Made by a program: the position numbers and the translations under genes. This document shows, piece after piece, positions 1-8,183 of a stretch of DNA of 41,158 nt. The notes under the pieces are model-generated. The model saw only the letters and a list, made by a program, of their open reading frames with translations, did not search any database and was not told the DNA's origin. Source of the DNA: Bacillota bacterium (lineage in GTDB: Bacteria; Bacillota; Clostridia; Lachnospirales; Lachnospiraceae); contig JAEZUR010000067.1 of the NCBI GenBank assembly GCA_023420935.1, positions 1 through 41,158 on the forward strand. The letters are read 5' to 3'. Numbering within the stretch: the first letter of the stretch is position 1; each line of letters opens with the position of its first letter.

Positions 1-38
1 TCGGTAATACCTACCGGTCTTTTAGCTTGTTCAGCCAT
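1..38 (-). CDS. Start of an OadA/5S-type carboxyltransferase subunit (partial)
   Basis: Only the first 12 codons are in the window, reading MAEQAKRPVGIT; the gene continues beyond position 1. The ATG at 36-38 follows a GGAGGT ribosome binding site at 45-50. Oxaloacetate decarboxylase alpha, pyruvate carboxylase B and transcarboxylase 5S subunits often begin with a short segment leading into a T-x-L-R-D-x-H-Q motif. That motif would come next but cannot be seen here. The identification rests mainly on the neighbours: biotin carrier, OadG-like protein and a second carboxyltransferase lie directly upstream in the same operon. Confidence 0.5.
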   Translation of the reverse strand, partial: MAEQAKRPVGIT

Positions 39-74
39 TGTCCTACCTCCTACTTTTATTAAATAAGGAACTAA

Positions 75-479
75 TTAATTTAATGTTGCTAAAACATCAC
101 CAGCTTCAACCATTTCACCAACGGAAACATTGATACCAGCTACTGTACCACCTTCAGGTGCAACAATTTCATTTTCCATTTTCATAGCTTCAAGAATTAA
201 TATAACTTCACCCTTTTTAACTGCCTGTCCTGCATTCGCTTTAATTCCAAGAATTTTACCAGGCATTGGAGCATTTACAGAAATACTTCCCTGTGCTGCT
301 GGTGCTTTTGCTGCTGGAGCTTCTGCCGCTACTGGAGCTGCTGCTACTGGTGCAGCTGCAACTGGTGCAGGAGCTGCTACAGGAGCTACTGGTCTTGATA
401 CAGGAACGCTTCCTCTACCGCCTTCTTCTACTGTTACATCATAAACATTACCATTTACTGTAATTGTATAATTTTTCAT
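75..479 (-). CDS. Biotin carboxyl carrier protein of a decarboxylase/transcarboxylase
   Basis: This 134-residue protein carries biotin between the carboxyltransferase subunits of the complex encoded around it. Three parts are visible. Residues 1-25 form a short N-terminal segment (MKNYTITVNG...). Residues 29-63 form a flexible Ala/Pro/Val linker, and residues 66-134 a biotinyl domain. The biotinylation motif EAMKMEN is at 97-103, with the acceptor lysine at about 100, 34 residues before the C-terminus as is usual for the family. The ATG is preceded by an AGGAGGA site. It lies between the OadG-like gene and the OadA/5S-like gene and is presumably cotranscribed with both. The same architecture occurs in methylmalonyl-CoA decarboxylase, glutaconyl-CoA decarboxylase and transcarboxylase (1.3S), so the substrate is not decided by this gene. 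Confidence 0.9.
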   Translation of the reverse strand: MKNYTITVNGNVYDVTVEEGGRGSVPVSRPVAPVAAPAPVAAAPVAAAPVAAEAPAAKAPAAQGSISVNAPMPGKILGIKANAGQAVKKGEVILILEAMKMENEIVAPEGGTVAGINVSVGEMVEAGDVLATLN

Positions 480-515
480 TGATATATTCCTCCTAATTAG
501 GCTTCTTCTAATTTA

Positions 516-1259
516 TTAAGCTTTATTCCAATTATTTGTGTTTTTACGTTTGATTGATCTTACCACAAGACCTTCTTGAGGTGCGGAACTTCCCATAGAT
601 GCCATAATGGCAGCTGTTATAACAGCAACTAACTCTTTATCATCAGATAAATTAATATCTTCATATTGTGATATAGAAGTTAATACATTATCGACTGCTT
701 TCGTGGATTCTCCTTTTACAGATCCTCCAAATAAACCAGGTAATATTTTCAAGGCATATACAACACCTAAAATTAATAATATTGCAAGGAAAGCGATACC
801 TATCATAGCTAATACATTAACAATTGACTGTGGTAATTGTTCAATAAAGATTGGTGTACGTTCAAATTTAAAATCTTTCGCTTGACCAGATGCATCATAT
901 CTTACTGTTAAATCTACAGAATCATTCTCATATTTTGCAGTTAATACTACTGTTACATATGCAGATTCTTCTTTGAATTTGGTACTTGTTATGGAATCAA
1001 ACTTACCAATTTCATTCTTAAGATCACGCCATTCTGTATACTGTGCAAGAGAACTAGGATCAATTTGCTGAGCATTATCTTTTAAGATTGTCTCAAAATC
1101 AGCTTCGTTCCATTGTGTTAATAAACTTTCTGTTGCTGTTTTAAGATTCTGCTCATCATACGGAAAGGTGGCCTTACCAGATGACTCCATAGAACTGCAT
1201 GCTGTCATAGCAAAGATACAGGCTATCATACATAATACTAACCAAAATTTCTTTTTCAT
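516..1259 (-). CDS. OadG-like gamma subunit with N-terminal lipoprotein domain
   Basis: This 247-residue membrane protein probably anchors the biotin decarboxylase complex to the Na+-translocating beta subunit. Residues 1-21 are a lipoprotein signal with the lipobox MTAC and Cys21 as acylation site. Residues 22-140 would lie outside the membrane. A single membrane helix (about 145-170) is followed by a Gly-rich stretch and a cytoplasmic tail of the sodium-pump gamma type. That tail has AVITAAIMASMG, then VVRSIKR, and ends in NWNKA. Classical OadG/MmdD proteins are about 80-120 residues and lack the first part, so this is an enlarged form. It sits 18 bp after the carboxyltransferase gene and before the biotin carrier gene. 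The gamma-subunit call is firm for the C-terminal half; the role of the exposed domain is unknown. Confidence 0.8.
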   Translation of the reverse strand: MKKKFWLVLCMIACIFAMTACSSMESSGKATFPYDEQNLKTATESLLTQWNEADFETILKDNAQQIDPSSLAQYTEWRDLKNEIGKFDSITSTKFKEESAYVTVVLTAKYENDSVDLTVRYDASGQAKDFKFERTPIFIEQLPQSIVNVLAMIGIAFLAILLILGVVYALKILPGLFGGSVKGESTKAVDNVLTSISQYEDINLSDDKELVAVITAAIMASMGSSAPQEGLVVRSIKRKNTNNWNKA

Positions 1260-1277
1260 ATTAAGCCTCTCCTCATC

Positions 1278-2732
1278 TTAAACCGTTCCATGTTTTTTAC
1301 TTGGACGGCTCTCTCTCTTTGTGAATAACATTTCATAAGCATAAATCAACTGTTTTCTTGTTTCAGGTGCATCTATGATGCTATCAACATATCCACGACT
1401 TGCTGCTGAATCAGCACTACCTTGAAGCGCGCTGTATTCTGCTGTTTTTTCATCAATAAATGTTGTTACATTTTCCGCAGTTTTAATCTCCTCTGCATAC
1501 ATAATCTGAGTTGCTGATTTTGCATCCATCATTCCAATTTCTGCTGTTGGAAGTGCAAATACTAAATCTGCGCCAATATGTTTTGAATTCATTGTAATGT
1601 AAGCACTACCAAATGCTTTTCCTACTACTACATTTACTTTAGGAACTGTTGCATTGGCAAATGCATATGTTAATTTTGCTGCAGCAGTTGCAATACTTCT
1701 TTCTTCTTCAACCGTAGCTTTATATCCTGTTACATTAGTTAAAGTAAGAATAGGAATATTGTATGCATCACAAATTTCAACAAAATGTTCTGCTTTATAA
1801 CAGCCTTTTGTTGTTAATGATCCATCAAATTTTTCAGTTGCTTTTAGATTCTCATCTAAAATTGCAGTACGATTGGCAATCGCTCCGATTGTCATTCCAT
1901 TTAAACGAATAAATCCGGTAACCATTTCTTTTGCATACGCTGCTTTTACTTCAACAAAGAACTGATTATCAGATAAATCTTTTAATGCAATTGCAGGATC
2001 AGCTACTTCTGTTCCAAAAGAAGATACTAATCTGTTAAGATCATCTGTACATTCATCAAAAGAAGCATCGTCTTCGTTGTTGGTAGGTAAGATAGTTATT
2101 AATTCTCTCATGCTAGCTAAAACAGCAGCTTCATCTTCACCAACAAAGTCAACCACACCAGCTTCTGCCTGGAATTTTGCTGAGCTTGTATCACATTTTG
2201 CTATATAGTTACCATCTAAGGTATTTGGTGCATTGACAAATAATTTAGAATTCTTCTCTGCCATGAACGTAAAATCACTTAGGGAAGTTGAAACTGCAAC
2301 ACCGCCTCCACAAGTTCCAAAGATTGCTGTGAGCTGTGGAATCACACCAGATGCTAACGTTTGTTTCAGATAAAGATTTCCAAATCCAGCAAGCGCATCC
2401 GTAGCTTCTTGCAATCTGAGTCCTGCGCAATCGATTAAACCAATCACAGGTGCGCCGACTTTCAGTGCTAAGTCATAAAGATTTGCTATTTTCTTTGCAT
2501 GCATTTCTCCAACAGAACCGTTTAACGCGGTAGCATCTTGACTGTAAACATAAACGAGATTGCAATCAATCACGCCGTAGCCAGTAATAACGCCATCTGC
2601 TGGGATAGCTTTTTCTTGCATGTTAAAATCTGTACTTCTTCTTGTTACCTTAGCACCGATTTCAACAAAACTATTTTCGTCGAGCAAAGATAAAATTCGA
2701 TTCATTGCTGACGTTTGAGCTGTATTACTCAT
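1278..2732 (-). CDS. Acyl-CoA carboxyltransferase subunit (MmdA/12S family)
   Basis: A 484-residue crotonase-fold carboxyltransferase, probably the methylmalonyl-CoA decarboxylase alpha or transcarboxylase 12S type. It transfers a carboxyl group between an acyl-CoA and the biotin carrier encoded downstream. The N-terminal half carries the acyl-CoA-binding region with the Gly-rich oxyanion turn GTCGGGVAV. The C-terminal half has GKAFGSAY and LPTAEIGMMDAKSA, matching the family's second oxyanion loop and PTAEI segment, although the residues after PTAEI differ from the common VMGPEGA. I start at ATG 2732, which has GGAGGT seven bases upstream; an upstream in-frame ATG has no such site. First gene of its operon, with its own promoter. 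The exact acyl-CoA substrate cannot be told from sequence. Confidence 0.85.
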   Translation of the reverse strand: MSNTAQTSAMNRILSLLDENSFVEIGAKVTRRSTDFNMQEKAIPADGVITGYGVIDCNLVYVYSQDATALNGSVGEMHAKKIANLYDLALKVGAPVIGLIDCAGLRLQEATDALAGFGNLYLKQTLASGVIPQLTAIFGTCGGGVAVSTSLSDFTFMAEKNSKLFVNAPNTLDGNYIAKCDTSSAKFQAEAGVVDFVGEDEAAVLASMRELITILPTNNEDDASFDECTDDLNRLVSSFGTEVADPAIALKDLSDNQFFVEVKAAYAKEMVTGFIRLNGMTIGAIANRTAILDENLKATEKFDGSLTTKGCYKAEHFVEICDAYNIPILTLTNVTGYKATVEEERSIATAAAKLTYAFANATVPKVNVVVGKAFGSAYITMNSKHIGADLVFALPTAEIGMMDAKSATQIMYAEEIKTAENVTTFIDEKTAEYSALQGSADSAASRGYVDSIIDAPETRKQLIYAYEMLFTKRESRPSKKHGTV

Positions 2733-2791
2733 GTTCAGACCTCCAATTTCTATTTTAATAAAAAGTAAAACCAAAATTTCTGCCGATTATA

Positions 2792-2820
2792 ATTGTATAA
2801 CTTTTACCAAAAAAGTGCAA
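2792..2820 (-). promoter_or_regulatory. Promoter of the biotin decarboxylase operon
   Basis: On the minus strand TTGCAC (2820-2815) and TACAAT (2797-2792) are 17 bp apart, a good sigma-A match. It lies 60 bp upstream of the carboxyltransferase start and just below the Rrf2 terminator, so the operon is transcribed independently of the Rrf2 gene. Confidence 0.6.
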
Positions 2821-2877
2821 TAGCATTTTGTAATGTTATGTATTATTTTTAACAAATTTTGCTGTAACTTATTCCAT

Positions 2878-2938
2878 AAAAAAAGGTGTTTATAGACAAG
2901 AAATTGTAATTATATCACAATATCTACGTCCAAACACC
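2878..2938 (-). terminator. Intrinsic terminator after the Rrf2 gene
   Basis: The arms GGTGTTT (2885-2891) and AAACACC (2932-2938) close a long hairpin with a second inner stem (ATTGT/ACAAT). Seven A's at 2878-2884 give a T-run in the minus-strand transcript. Position and direction fit termination of the Rrf2 transcript before the next promoter. Confidence 0.75.
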
Positions 2939-2957
2939 TTTGTTTATCTAGTTAACT

Positions 2958-3395
2958 TTAGATAACATATGTACCTGAAACCTTTTGCAGCTGCCATTCA
3001 ACTAAATCTGCTAATGTAATATTATCTACAACTCCATTGATTGCAACGTTCAAACGATTCCAAACTTCCAATGTGGCGCATTCACCACAGCGACTACATT
3101 GATTCGGGTCATCTTCTAAACAAGCAACTGGAGCTAGATTACCTTCTGTTAATCGAAGGATTTCTCCAACTGTATATTCTTCTGGGGCTTTGGCCAATCG
3201 ATATCCGCCTTGTGCGCCACGAATACTTTTCACATATCCAGATCGACTAAAGCTTGTAATTATTTGCTCTAGATATTTTTCAGATATTCCTTGTCTTTTC
3301 GCTATACTTTTTATTGTAACATATTCACCTGTATTATTTAATGCCAAATCAAGCATTAAACGTAGTGCATATCTTCCCTTAGTAGATATTTTCAC
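2958..3395 (-). CDS. Rrf2-family transcriptional regulator (IscR-like, four cysteines)
   Basis: A 145-residue winged-helix regulator. The N-terminus MKISTKGRYALRLMLDLA and the segment RGAQGGYRLAK (helix and wing) are characteristic of Rrf2/IscR/CymR proteins. Cysteines at about 92, 100, 103 and 106 lie in the loop where IscR binds its Fe-S cluster, so iron-sulphur or redox sensing is plausible; CymR-type proteins lack this cluster of cysteines. I start at the GTG at 3395 because the family begins exactly there. Frames starting a few codons earlier (TTG or GTG) are possible, and no strong ribosome binding site decides it. It is monocistronic, followed by a strong terminator. Neighbouring genes give no clear target; an iscS/nifU pair is not seen here. 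Confidence 0.85.
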   Translation of the reverse strand: MKISTKGRYALRLMLDLALNNTGEYVTIKSIAKRQGISEKYLEQIITSFSRSGYVKSIRGAQGGYRLAKAPEEYTVGEILRLTEGNLAPVACLEDDPNQCSRCGECATLEVWNRLNVAINGVVDNITLADLVEWQLQKVSGTYVI

Positions 3396-3472
3396 CTTTA
3401 TCACCAACCTATAATCATAATTTGCATGTCTTATTTTAGTATACTATACCTTCTCGTAAAATCAACTATTTT

Positions 3473-5593
3473 TTATTTTTTGTCGTTTTTCGTTTGTGCT
3501 CTTTGTGATACTGCATATAGAACAATCTCATTCTCTTGATAAATGTGTGGATACCTTTGTCTAATCAACTCTTCTTGTAAATCTGGATAGGAAACTCTCT
3601 CTTCCGGTCCTACTAAAATATAATCAACCTTGTATTGTTTAAGCAGGTCTTCCTGCTCTTCCACATTTTCATAGATCAATTTGATATCATCCATGCGACT
3701 TGTATAATCTATGCCATGATAATACAAGAAGGCACCTGTACCACACAAGATATTACGACCTGTTAGACAGGATATCGCATTATTATGCCTGTCATTGGTT
3801 AATACAATTGCATCTGGTGGTGTATTTTCTTCCAAAAACTGACTTAACTCCACCTGTGACTTAGGGAATAGTTCGTATTCAGATCGAAACTCACGTATCA
3901 TGGTCAGTAATGCGGAGCTAGTCGATAGAACAAGGATCATGGTAAGTAAGATACGACGATAGGAATCTGCTTTCATCTGCTTGCATAACGAATTTATATA
4001 GTCTGCAACGATGCAACACAAGAACCCATATGCTGGATATAATAATTTATTATTATCATATACATTAGGTTGAAACACGATAAATTCTGCAATAAACCAG
4101 ATGAGTATAGCTGGCGAAAGTAGGATAAGACTTCTTTTTGTTGCCTTTATCATTGCAGGAATGATCAACAGAGCTACCATTCCCATATTTTTTACATAGA
4201 ACCATAGATAGGAATCCATCTCATTTCCCCAATTAAAATATCCCTTTACAAAACCACTAGCAGATGCCTGCCGAAATGTCCAGGTCATTAACTGCCAGGC
4301 TACAGGGATAGCTAGAATAAGCAAAAAGATACCCCATGATTGCAAAAATTCATATTGTTTACGTTGCAGAAATAACCTCACTAGTAGATATATCCCCACA
4401 CAGGCTAACAGAAATATCAAAGTAATTGGTATCATAAATAAGGTATACTCTGATATTTTCAACTTAACATAACTGATTACATCCATTCCCAACAACCCCA
4501 AAACCAATAGGGTAATCATCATGGTTCTACTTGAAATAGTTAATTTATCACAACTCTCTTGTTTTCGATAAAGCGAATAGAGACACCATGTAGCACTTAT
4601 GATACCAACCACCAAGAAAGAATGAGTATGTATCATAGGAAGCCCGCTAGTTAAAATTCCCGCCAATATGAAATGATGTTTCTTAGATTCAAACACTGCT
4701 CGGTATAATAAACAAAGAACTGAAAATAGGATGGCATAACCAAACAAGGTGGCTCTTTGCGGTATTAACATGTCAACAATAACGTTTACCCAGCGAATAT
4801 TGGAAGTTGTTAAATTGGTTGGTGTATTATAAAACTCGGTGAACATTCTCGTAAAATTATTTGGATTATGAATCACACCATCTAGAAAGTAAAAAACACC
4901 GAAGCCACCATTAAAGAAAAACAATACCCAGGCTATTAACGCAATTGATTGTTTTTTTAACCAACCATAGGCAAAGACATAAAACCCATAGAACACCTGT
5001 AAAAATGCAAATAACATAGGTAAGATATATGCAAATCGAAGGGATGAACCAAATACATATAAACTGGAGGAAATACTGTCAGATAAAAATGGATAAGCTA
5101 ATTTGACTCCTGGAAAGATAGAGTACTCTGGTGGAAACATACCTTGTTTCGCTATACTTGTAATAATACCTAGATGAAGATTCATATCCCCAAAGGTACA
5201 TTGACCCGTATAAATTGCTCCTTCTTTCACAGGAATTGTATGGGTTGCGAGTATCATCGCAACGTAGATAAACGTGGGTATCAATAGCGCCCAGATTAAT
5301 TTGCTTTCATTGGAACGAATAGATTTTGTTCCTTTATCTTTTATGCTTATAATTAACCCAATCACAACTATGGTACACATGCCAAGCAGATTGGATCCTA
5401 TATTAAATCCAAGAAATAAAGAATACAAAGCTGGCAACCAATGAAGTGCAAAACTTCCTAGCACACTTCCCATAAATACTTGAAAGGCTCGAGATTCCTC
5501 CTTTAATATATGAATGGTGATTTGTATTCCCACTATTTGAAATACAAGAAAAAATATTGTCGCGACTACGTTGCCAACTAAACTACCAAACAT
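3473..5593 (-). CDS. Large polytopic membrane protein, GT-C glycosyltransferase-like
   Basis: A 706-residue integral membrane protein with roughly a dozen or more hydrophobic segments over residues 1-590. A soluble C-terminal domain of about 110 residues follows, starting near NTPPDAIVLTND. This layout, and C-terminal wording such as YKVDYILVGPEER, recalls GT-C-fold lipid-linked sugar transferases and related YYY-type membrane proteins. No catalytic residue can be assigned with confidence. The gene starts 28 bp after the cobQ stop, behind a strong GGGGGAT site, and no terminator is seen between them, so it appears to be the last gene of the cobalamin operon. A role in corrinoid metabolism is not suggested by its sequence; it may simply be cotranscribed. 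I do not recognise a specific family member. Confidence 0.6.
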   Translation of the reverse strand: MFGSLVGNVVATIFFLVFQIVGIQITIHILKEESRAFQVFMGSVLGSFALHWLPALYSLFLGFNIGSNLLGMCTIVVIGLIISIKDKGTKSIRSNESKLIWALLIPTFIYVAMILATHTIPVKEGAIYTGQCTFGDMNLHLGIITSIAKQGMFPPEYSIFPGVKLAYPFLSDSISSSLYVFGSSLRFAYILPMLFAFLQVFYGFYVFAYGWLKKQSIALIAWVLFFFNGGFGVFYFLDGVIHNPNNFTRMFTEFYNTPTNLTTSNIRWVNVIVDMLIPQRATLFGYAILFSVLCLLYRAVFESKKHHFILAGILTSGLPMIHTHSFLVVGIISATWCLYSLYRKQESCDKLTISSRTMMITLLVLGLLGMDVISYVKLKISEYTLFMIPITLIFLLACVGIYLLVRLFLQRKQYEFLQSWGIFLLILAIPVAWQLMTWTFRQASASGFVKGYFNWGNEMDSYLWFYVKNMGMVALLIIPAMIKATKRSLILLSPAILIWFIAEFIVFQPNVYDNNKLLYPAYGFLCCIVADYINSLCKQMKADSYRRILLTMILVLSTSSALLTMIREFRSEYELFPKSQVELSQFLEENTPPDAIVLTNDRHNNAISCLTGRNILCGTGAFLYYHGIDYTSRMDDIKLIYENVEEQEDLLKQYKVDYILVGPEERVSYPDLQEELIRQRYPHIYQENEIVLYAVSQRAQTKNDKK

Positions 5594-5621
5594 GTTACAT
5601 CCCCCAATTTATTTCATGTAA

Positions 5622-7124
5622 TTATAGTCCCATTATTTCATATATTTTCTTCATATCCAAGTGTTTTCTTAAAGTATCTGCTAATAAATCGTATTGCGAC
5701 TCTTTATATACTTGGTAATCTAATATGGTGATTTTTTCTTCTGGAATCCCCTTCTTAGCAGCAAGGGCTTGAATCAATGCTTTGGCAGTTTCCGTATGGT
5801 CAAATATTCCATGAATATATGTGCCATATACATGTTCTAAAAAAGTACCATCGAATTTCTCCTGTTTCGTGGCTGTATCTGTAATAGTTGTAAGGACTGG
5901 TAATTTATCACTTGCCTTTGTAACACCCATGTGTATTTCATACCCTTCTAAACGTGCACCAGATAAGTTAGCAAACGATCCTTTCATATCTCCAAATCGC
6001 CCTGTTACTCTTGTTCGAATCTTTTCTTGCTGAAAAATTGTGGTCATAGGTAGCAAGCACAATCCCTTTATTGATCCGCCTGATTCCACAATCTCTGGAT
6101 CTTCCAGCCATTCACCAAGCATCTGATAACCACCACATATGCCAAAGATAATCGTTCCATTTCTTTCTGCTTTGAGAATAGATGCTTCCAAGCCATTTTG
6201 TCTCATCCAACGTAGATCTTCCATGGTACTCTTAGTTCCTGGAAGAATAATCATATCCGGATCATTTAGCTCAGACACGTGTTTTACATAACGTAGAGAT
6301 ACCCCTTCCATCTGTTCCAGTATATGAAAATCCGTAAAATTCGAAAGATACGGGAAATGTATCACAGCAATATCTAATAAGCTTACTTTAGTAGGTTTGT
6401 GAAATCGCTCCGTCAGGCTATCTTCGTCTTCCAGATCAATATTCATATAAGGAGTCACCCCAACAACTGGTATCTGTGCTTTTTCTTCTAACATAGATAC
6501 CCCTGAATCCAAAATGGTTTTGTCCCCTCTAAATTTATTAATAATTAGCCCTTTGACTCTTTGTTTTTCTTCTTCCTCTAATAAAATCATAGTGCCAATT
6601 AGTTGAGCAAAGACACCTCCACGGTCTATATCACCAACCAGGAGAACCGGTGCATCCACTAACTTAGCCATTCCCATATTAACAATATCATTCTCTTTTA
6701 GATTAATCTCTGCCGGACTACCTGCTCCTTCCAATACAATGATATCATATTCCTGTTCCAGCGCTTCGTATGCCTTTTTTATCTCTGGTATAAATGTTTG
6801 TTTACAACTAAAATACTCTCTTGCACTCATGTTTCCCAACACTTCGCCATGAAGTATAACTTGGGAACCTGTGTCGCTGGTGGGTTTTAATAATATAGGG
6901 TTCATAAGAACAGATGGTTTAATATTCGCTGCTTCTGCTTGCATAACCTGCGCACGTCCCATTTCAAGACCTTCTTCTGTAATAAATGAATTAAGAGCCA
7001 TATTCTGAGATTTAAAAGGTGCTGTTTTATACCCATCCTGCATAAATATTCTACATAAACCTGCAACAATCAAACTCTTACCCGCATTGGACATGGTTCC
7101 TTGTATCATAATCGATTTTGCCAT
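5622..7124 (-). CDS. cobQ: Cobyric acid synthase (CobQ/CbiP)
   Basis: A 500-residue glutamine-dependent amidotransferase that amidates four carboxylates (b, d, e, g) of adenosylcobyrinic acid a,c-diamide to give cobyric acid. The N-terminal dethiobiotin-synthetase-like ATPase domain shows the P-loop GTMSNAGKS (about 9-17), EGAGSPAEINL and GDIDRGGVFAQ. The C-terminal class I glutaminase domain has GICGGYQMLG with the nucleophile Cys near 330 and YIHGIFDH with the His near 438. All family landmarks and the usual length of about 500 are present. I start at ATG 7124, where AAAGGAG is eight bases upstream; the GTG three codons earlier overlaps that site. It overlaps the end of cobD by 19 bp, implying translational coupling. 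It is the only corrin-ring-decorating enzyme in the locus. Confidence 0.95.
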   Translation of the reverse strand: MAKSIMIQGTMSNAGKSLIVAGLCRIFMQDGYKTAPFKSQNMALNSFITEEGLEMGRAQVMQAEAANIKPSVLMNPILLKPTSDTGSQVILHGEVLGNMSAREYFSCKQTFIPEIKKAYEALEQEYDIIVLEGAGSPAEINLKENDIVNMGMAKLVDAPVLLVGDIDRGGVFAQLIGTMILLEEEEKQRVKGLIINKFRGDKTILDSGVSMLEEKAQIPVVGVTPYMNIDLEDEDSLTERFHKPTKVSLLDIAVIHFPYLSNFTDFHILEQMEGVSLRYVKHVSELNDPDMIILPGTKSTMEDLRWMRQNGLEASILKAERNGTIIFGICGGYQMLGEWLEDPEIVESGGSIKGLCLLPMTTIFQQEKIRTRVTGRFGDMKGSFANLSGARLEGYEIHMGVTKASDKLPVLTTITDTATKQEKFDGTFLEHVYGTYIHGIFDHTETAKALIQALAAKKGIPEEKITILDYQVYKESQYDLLADTLRKHLDMKKIYEIMGL

Positions 7125-8155
7125 TTTTGCCACTCCTTTAATATGCCAAGTAATACTTGATTATCTTTTTGTTGTCTTACTGCAATTCGGTAAAACCCTT
7201 CTCTTAGTCCTTTATAATTACTACAGTCCCGAATTAAGACTCCACGTTTTAAGCAGAATTCATACAATCCATTGCTGGATTGAAAGAAAATATAATTCGC
7301 TTTAGAACCAAAAAGCTTAAAACCTAACTGTTGTAATTGATTAAGCATAGCTACTTTTTCCTGAGCTAATAACAACAGGGACCTCATTTTATATGCTTCA
7401 TCCTGTAGAGCAGCTATACCAGCCAGCTGTGCAGGAACTGACACACTCCAAGGTTGGGTAACCTCTCTCATCCGTTGAAGTAATTCTTTATTTTTACAGA
7501 TAACATATCCCAGACGAAGTCCTGGCATTGCATATAACTTAGTAAATGCTTTTAATATAATTAGATGATTGGAAGTAAAACATTTGGATTTTAAACTGTA
7601 CGGTTGGTAGTCTTTTACAAACTCCATAAAACATTCATCTACCACCAATAAGACATTCTGTTTTTCGCATCGATCTAAAATCTGGTCAAGAAGTTCAGTA
7701 TCAACTAACTCTCCCGTTGGGTTATTGGGATTACACAAAAATAAGATATCCAAATCTGAGGTAATCTCATTTAGGAATTGTTTTTGTAGACGAAATCCGT
7801 TCTCCTCTAGCAAAGGTGTATAGGTTATTTCACAATCAAGAATACCAAGTGCCTGCTCATATTCATGAAAAGATGGAATTGGTAGCAGTGCCTTCTTAGG
7901 TCTTATGGCAAGTACAATTGAGATTATCAGTTCTGCTGCCCCATTGCCACAAAGGAGGTATTCTACTGGAAGGTCTGATGCAGTTGAAATTGCATCCTTA
8001 AGCTCAGCACAATCGGTATCTGGGTATTGATATGCTAATCTAGCACCCAAGGCAGCAGCTTCCACCACACTTTCTGGAATTCCACATGGATTTACATTGA
8101 CAGAAAAATCAATTATATTCTTATTACGATAAATATCTCCTCCATGTTGATACAT
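7106..8155 (-). CDS. cobD: L-threonine-O-3-phosphate decarboxylase (CobD)
   Basis: A 349-residue class I/II aminotransferase-fold PLP enzyme. It decarboxylates threonine phosphate to (R)-1-amino-2-propanol phosphate, the linker that CbiB attaches to cobyric acid. The N-terminus MYQHGGDIYRN and DFSVNVNPCG are typical of CobD. CNPNNPTG (about 141-148) binds the cofactor region, DECFMEF follows, and the Schiff-base lysine lies in KAFTKLYAMPGLRLGY at about 206. I start at ATG 8155, which has GAGGAG seven bases upstream; a longer frame would run back into cbiB without a good site. It lies between cbiB and cobQ, as expected for the aminopropanol branch. Confusion with histidinol-phosphate aminotransferase is possible in principle, but the context and the HGG start favour CobD. 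Confidence 0.93.
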   Translation of the reverse strand: MYQHGGDIYRNKNIIDFSVNVNPCGIPESVVEAAALGARLAYQYPDTDCAELKDAISTASDLPVEYLLCGNGAAELIISIVLAIRPKKALLPIPSFHEYEQALGILDCEITYTPLLEENGFRLQKQFLNEITSDLDILFLCNPNNPTGELVDTELLDQILDRCEKQNVLLVVDECFMEFVKDYQPYSLKSKCFTSNHLIILKAFTKLYAMPGLRLGYVICKNKELLQRMREVTQPWSVSVPAQLAGIAALQDEAYKMRSLLLLAQEKVAMLNQLQQLGFKLFGSKANYIFFQSSNGLYEFCLKRGVLIRDCSNYKGLREGFYRIAVRQQKDNQVLLGILKEWQKWQNRL

Positions 8156-8183
8156 AGATAACTCCTCTCTTCTTTCATCTAAT

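Noticed and set aside
130..463. Two open frames opposite the biotin carrier gene
   Set aside because: They are antisense shadows of the Ala/Pro-rich linker, giving repetitive Ala or Leu-rich translations.
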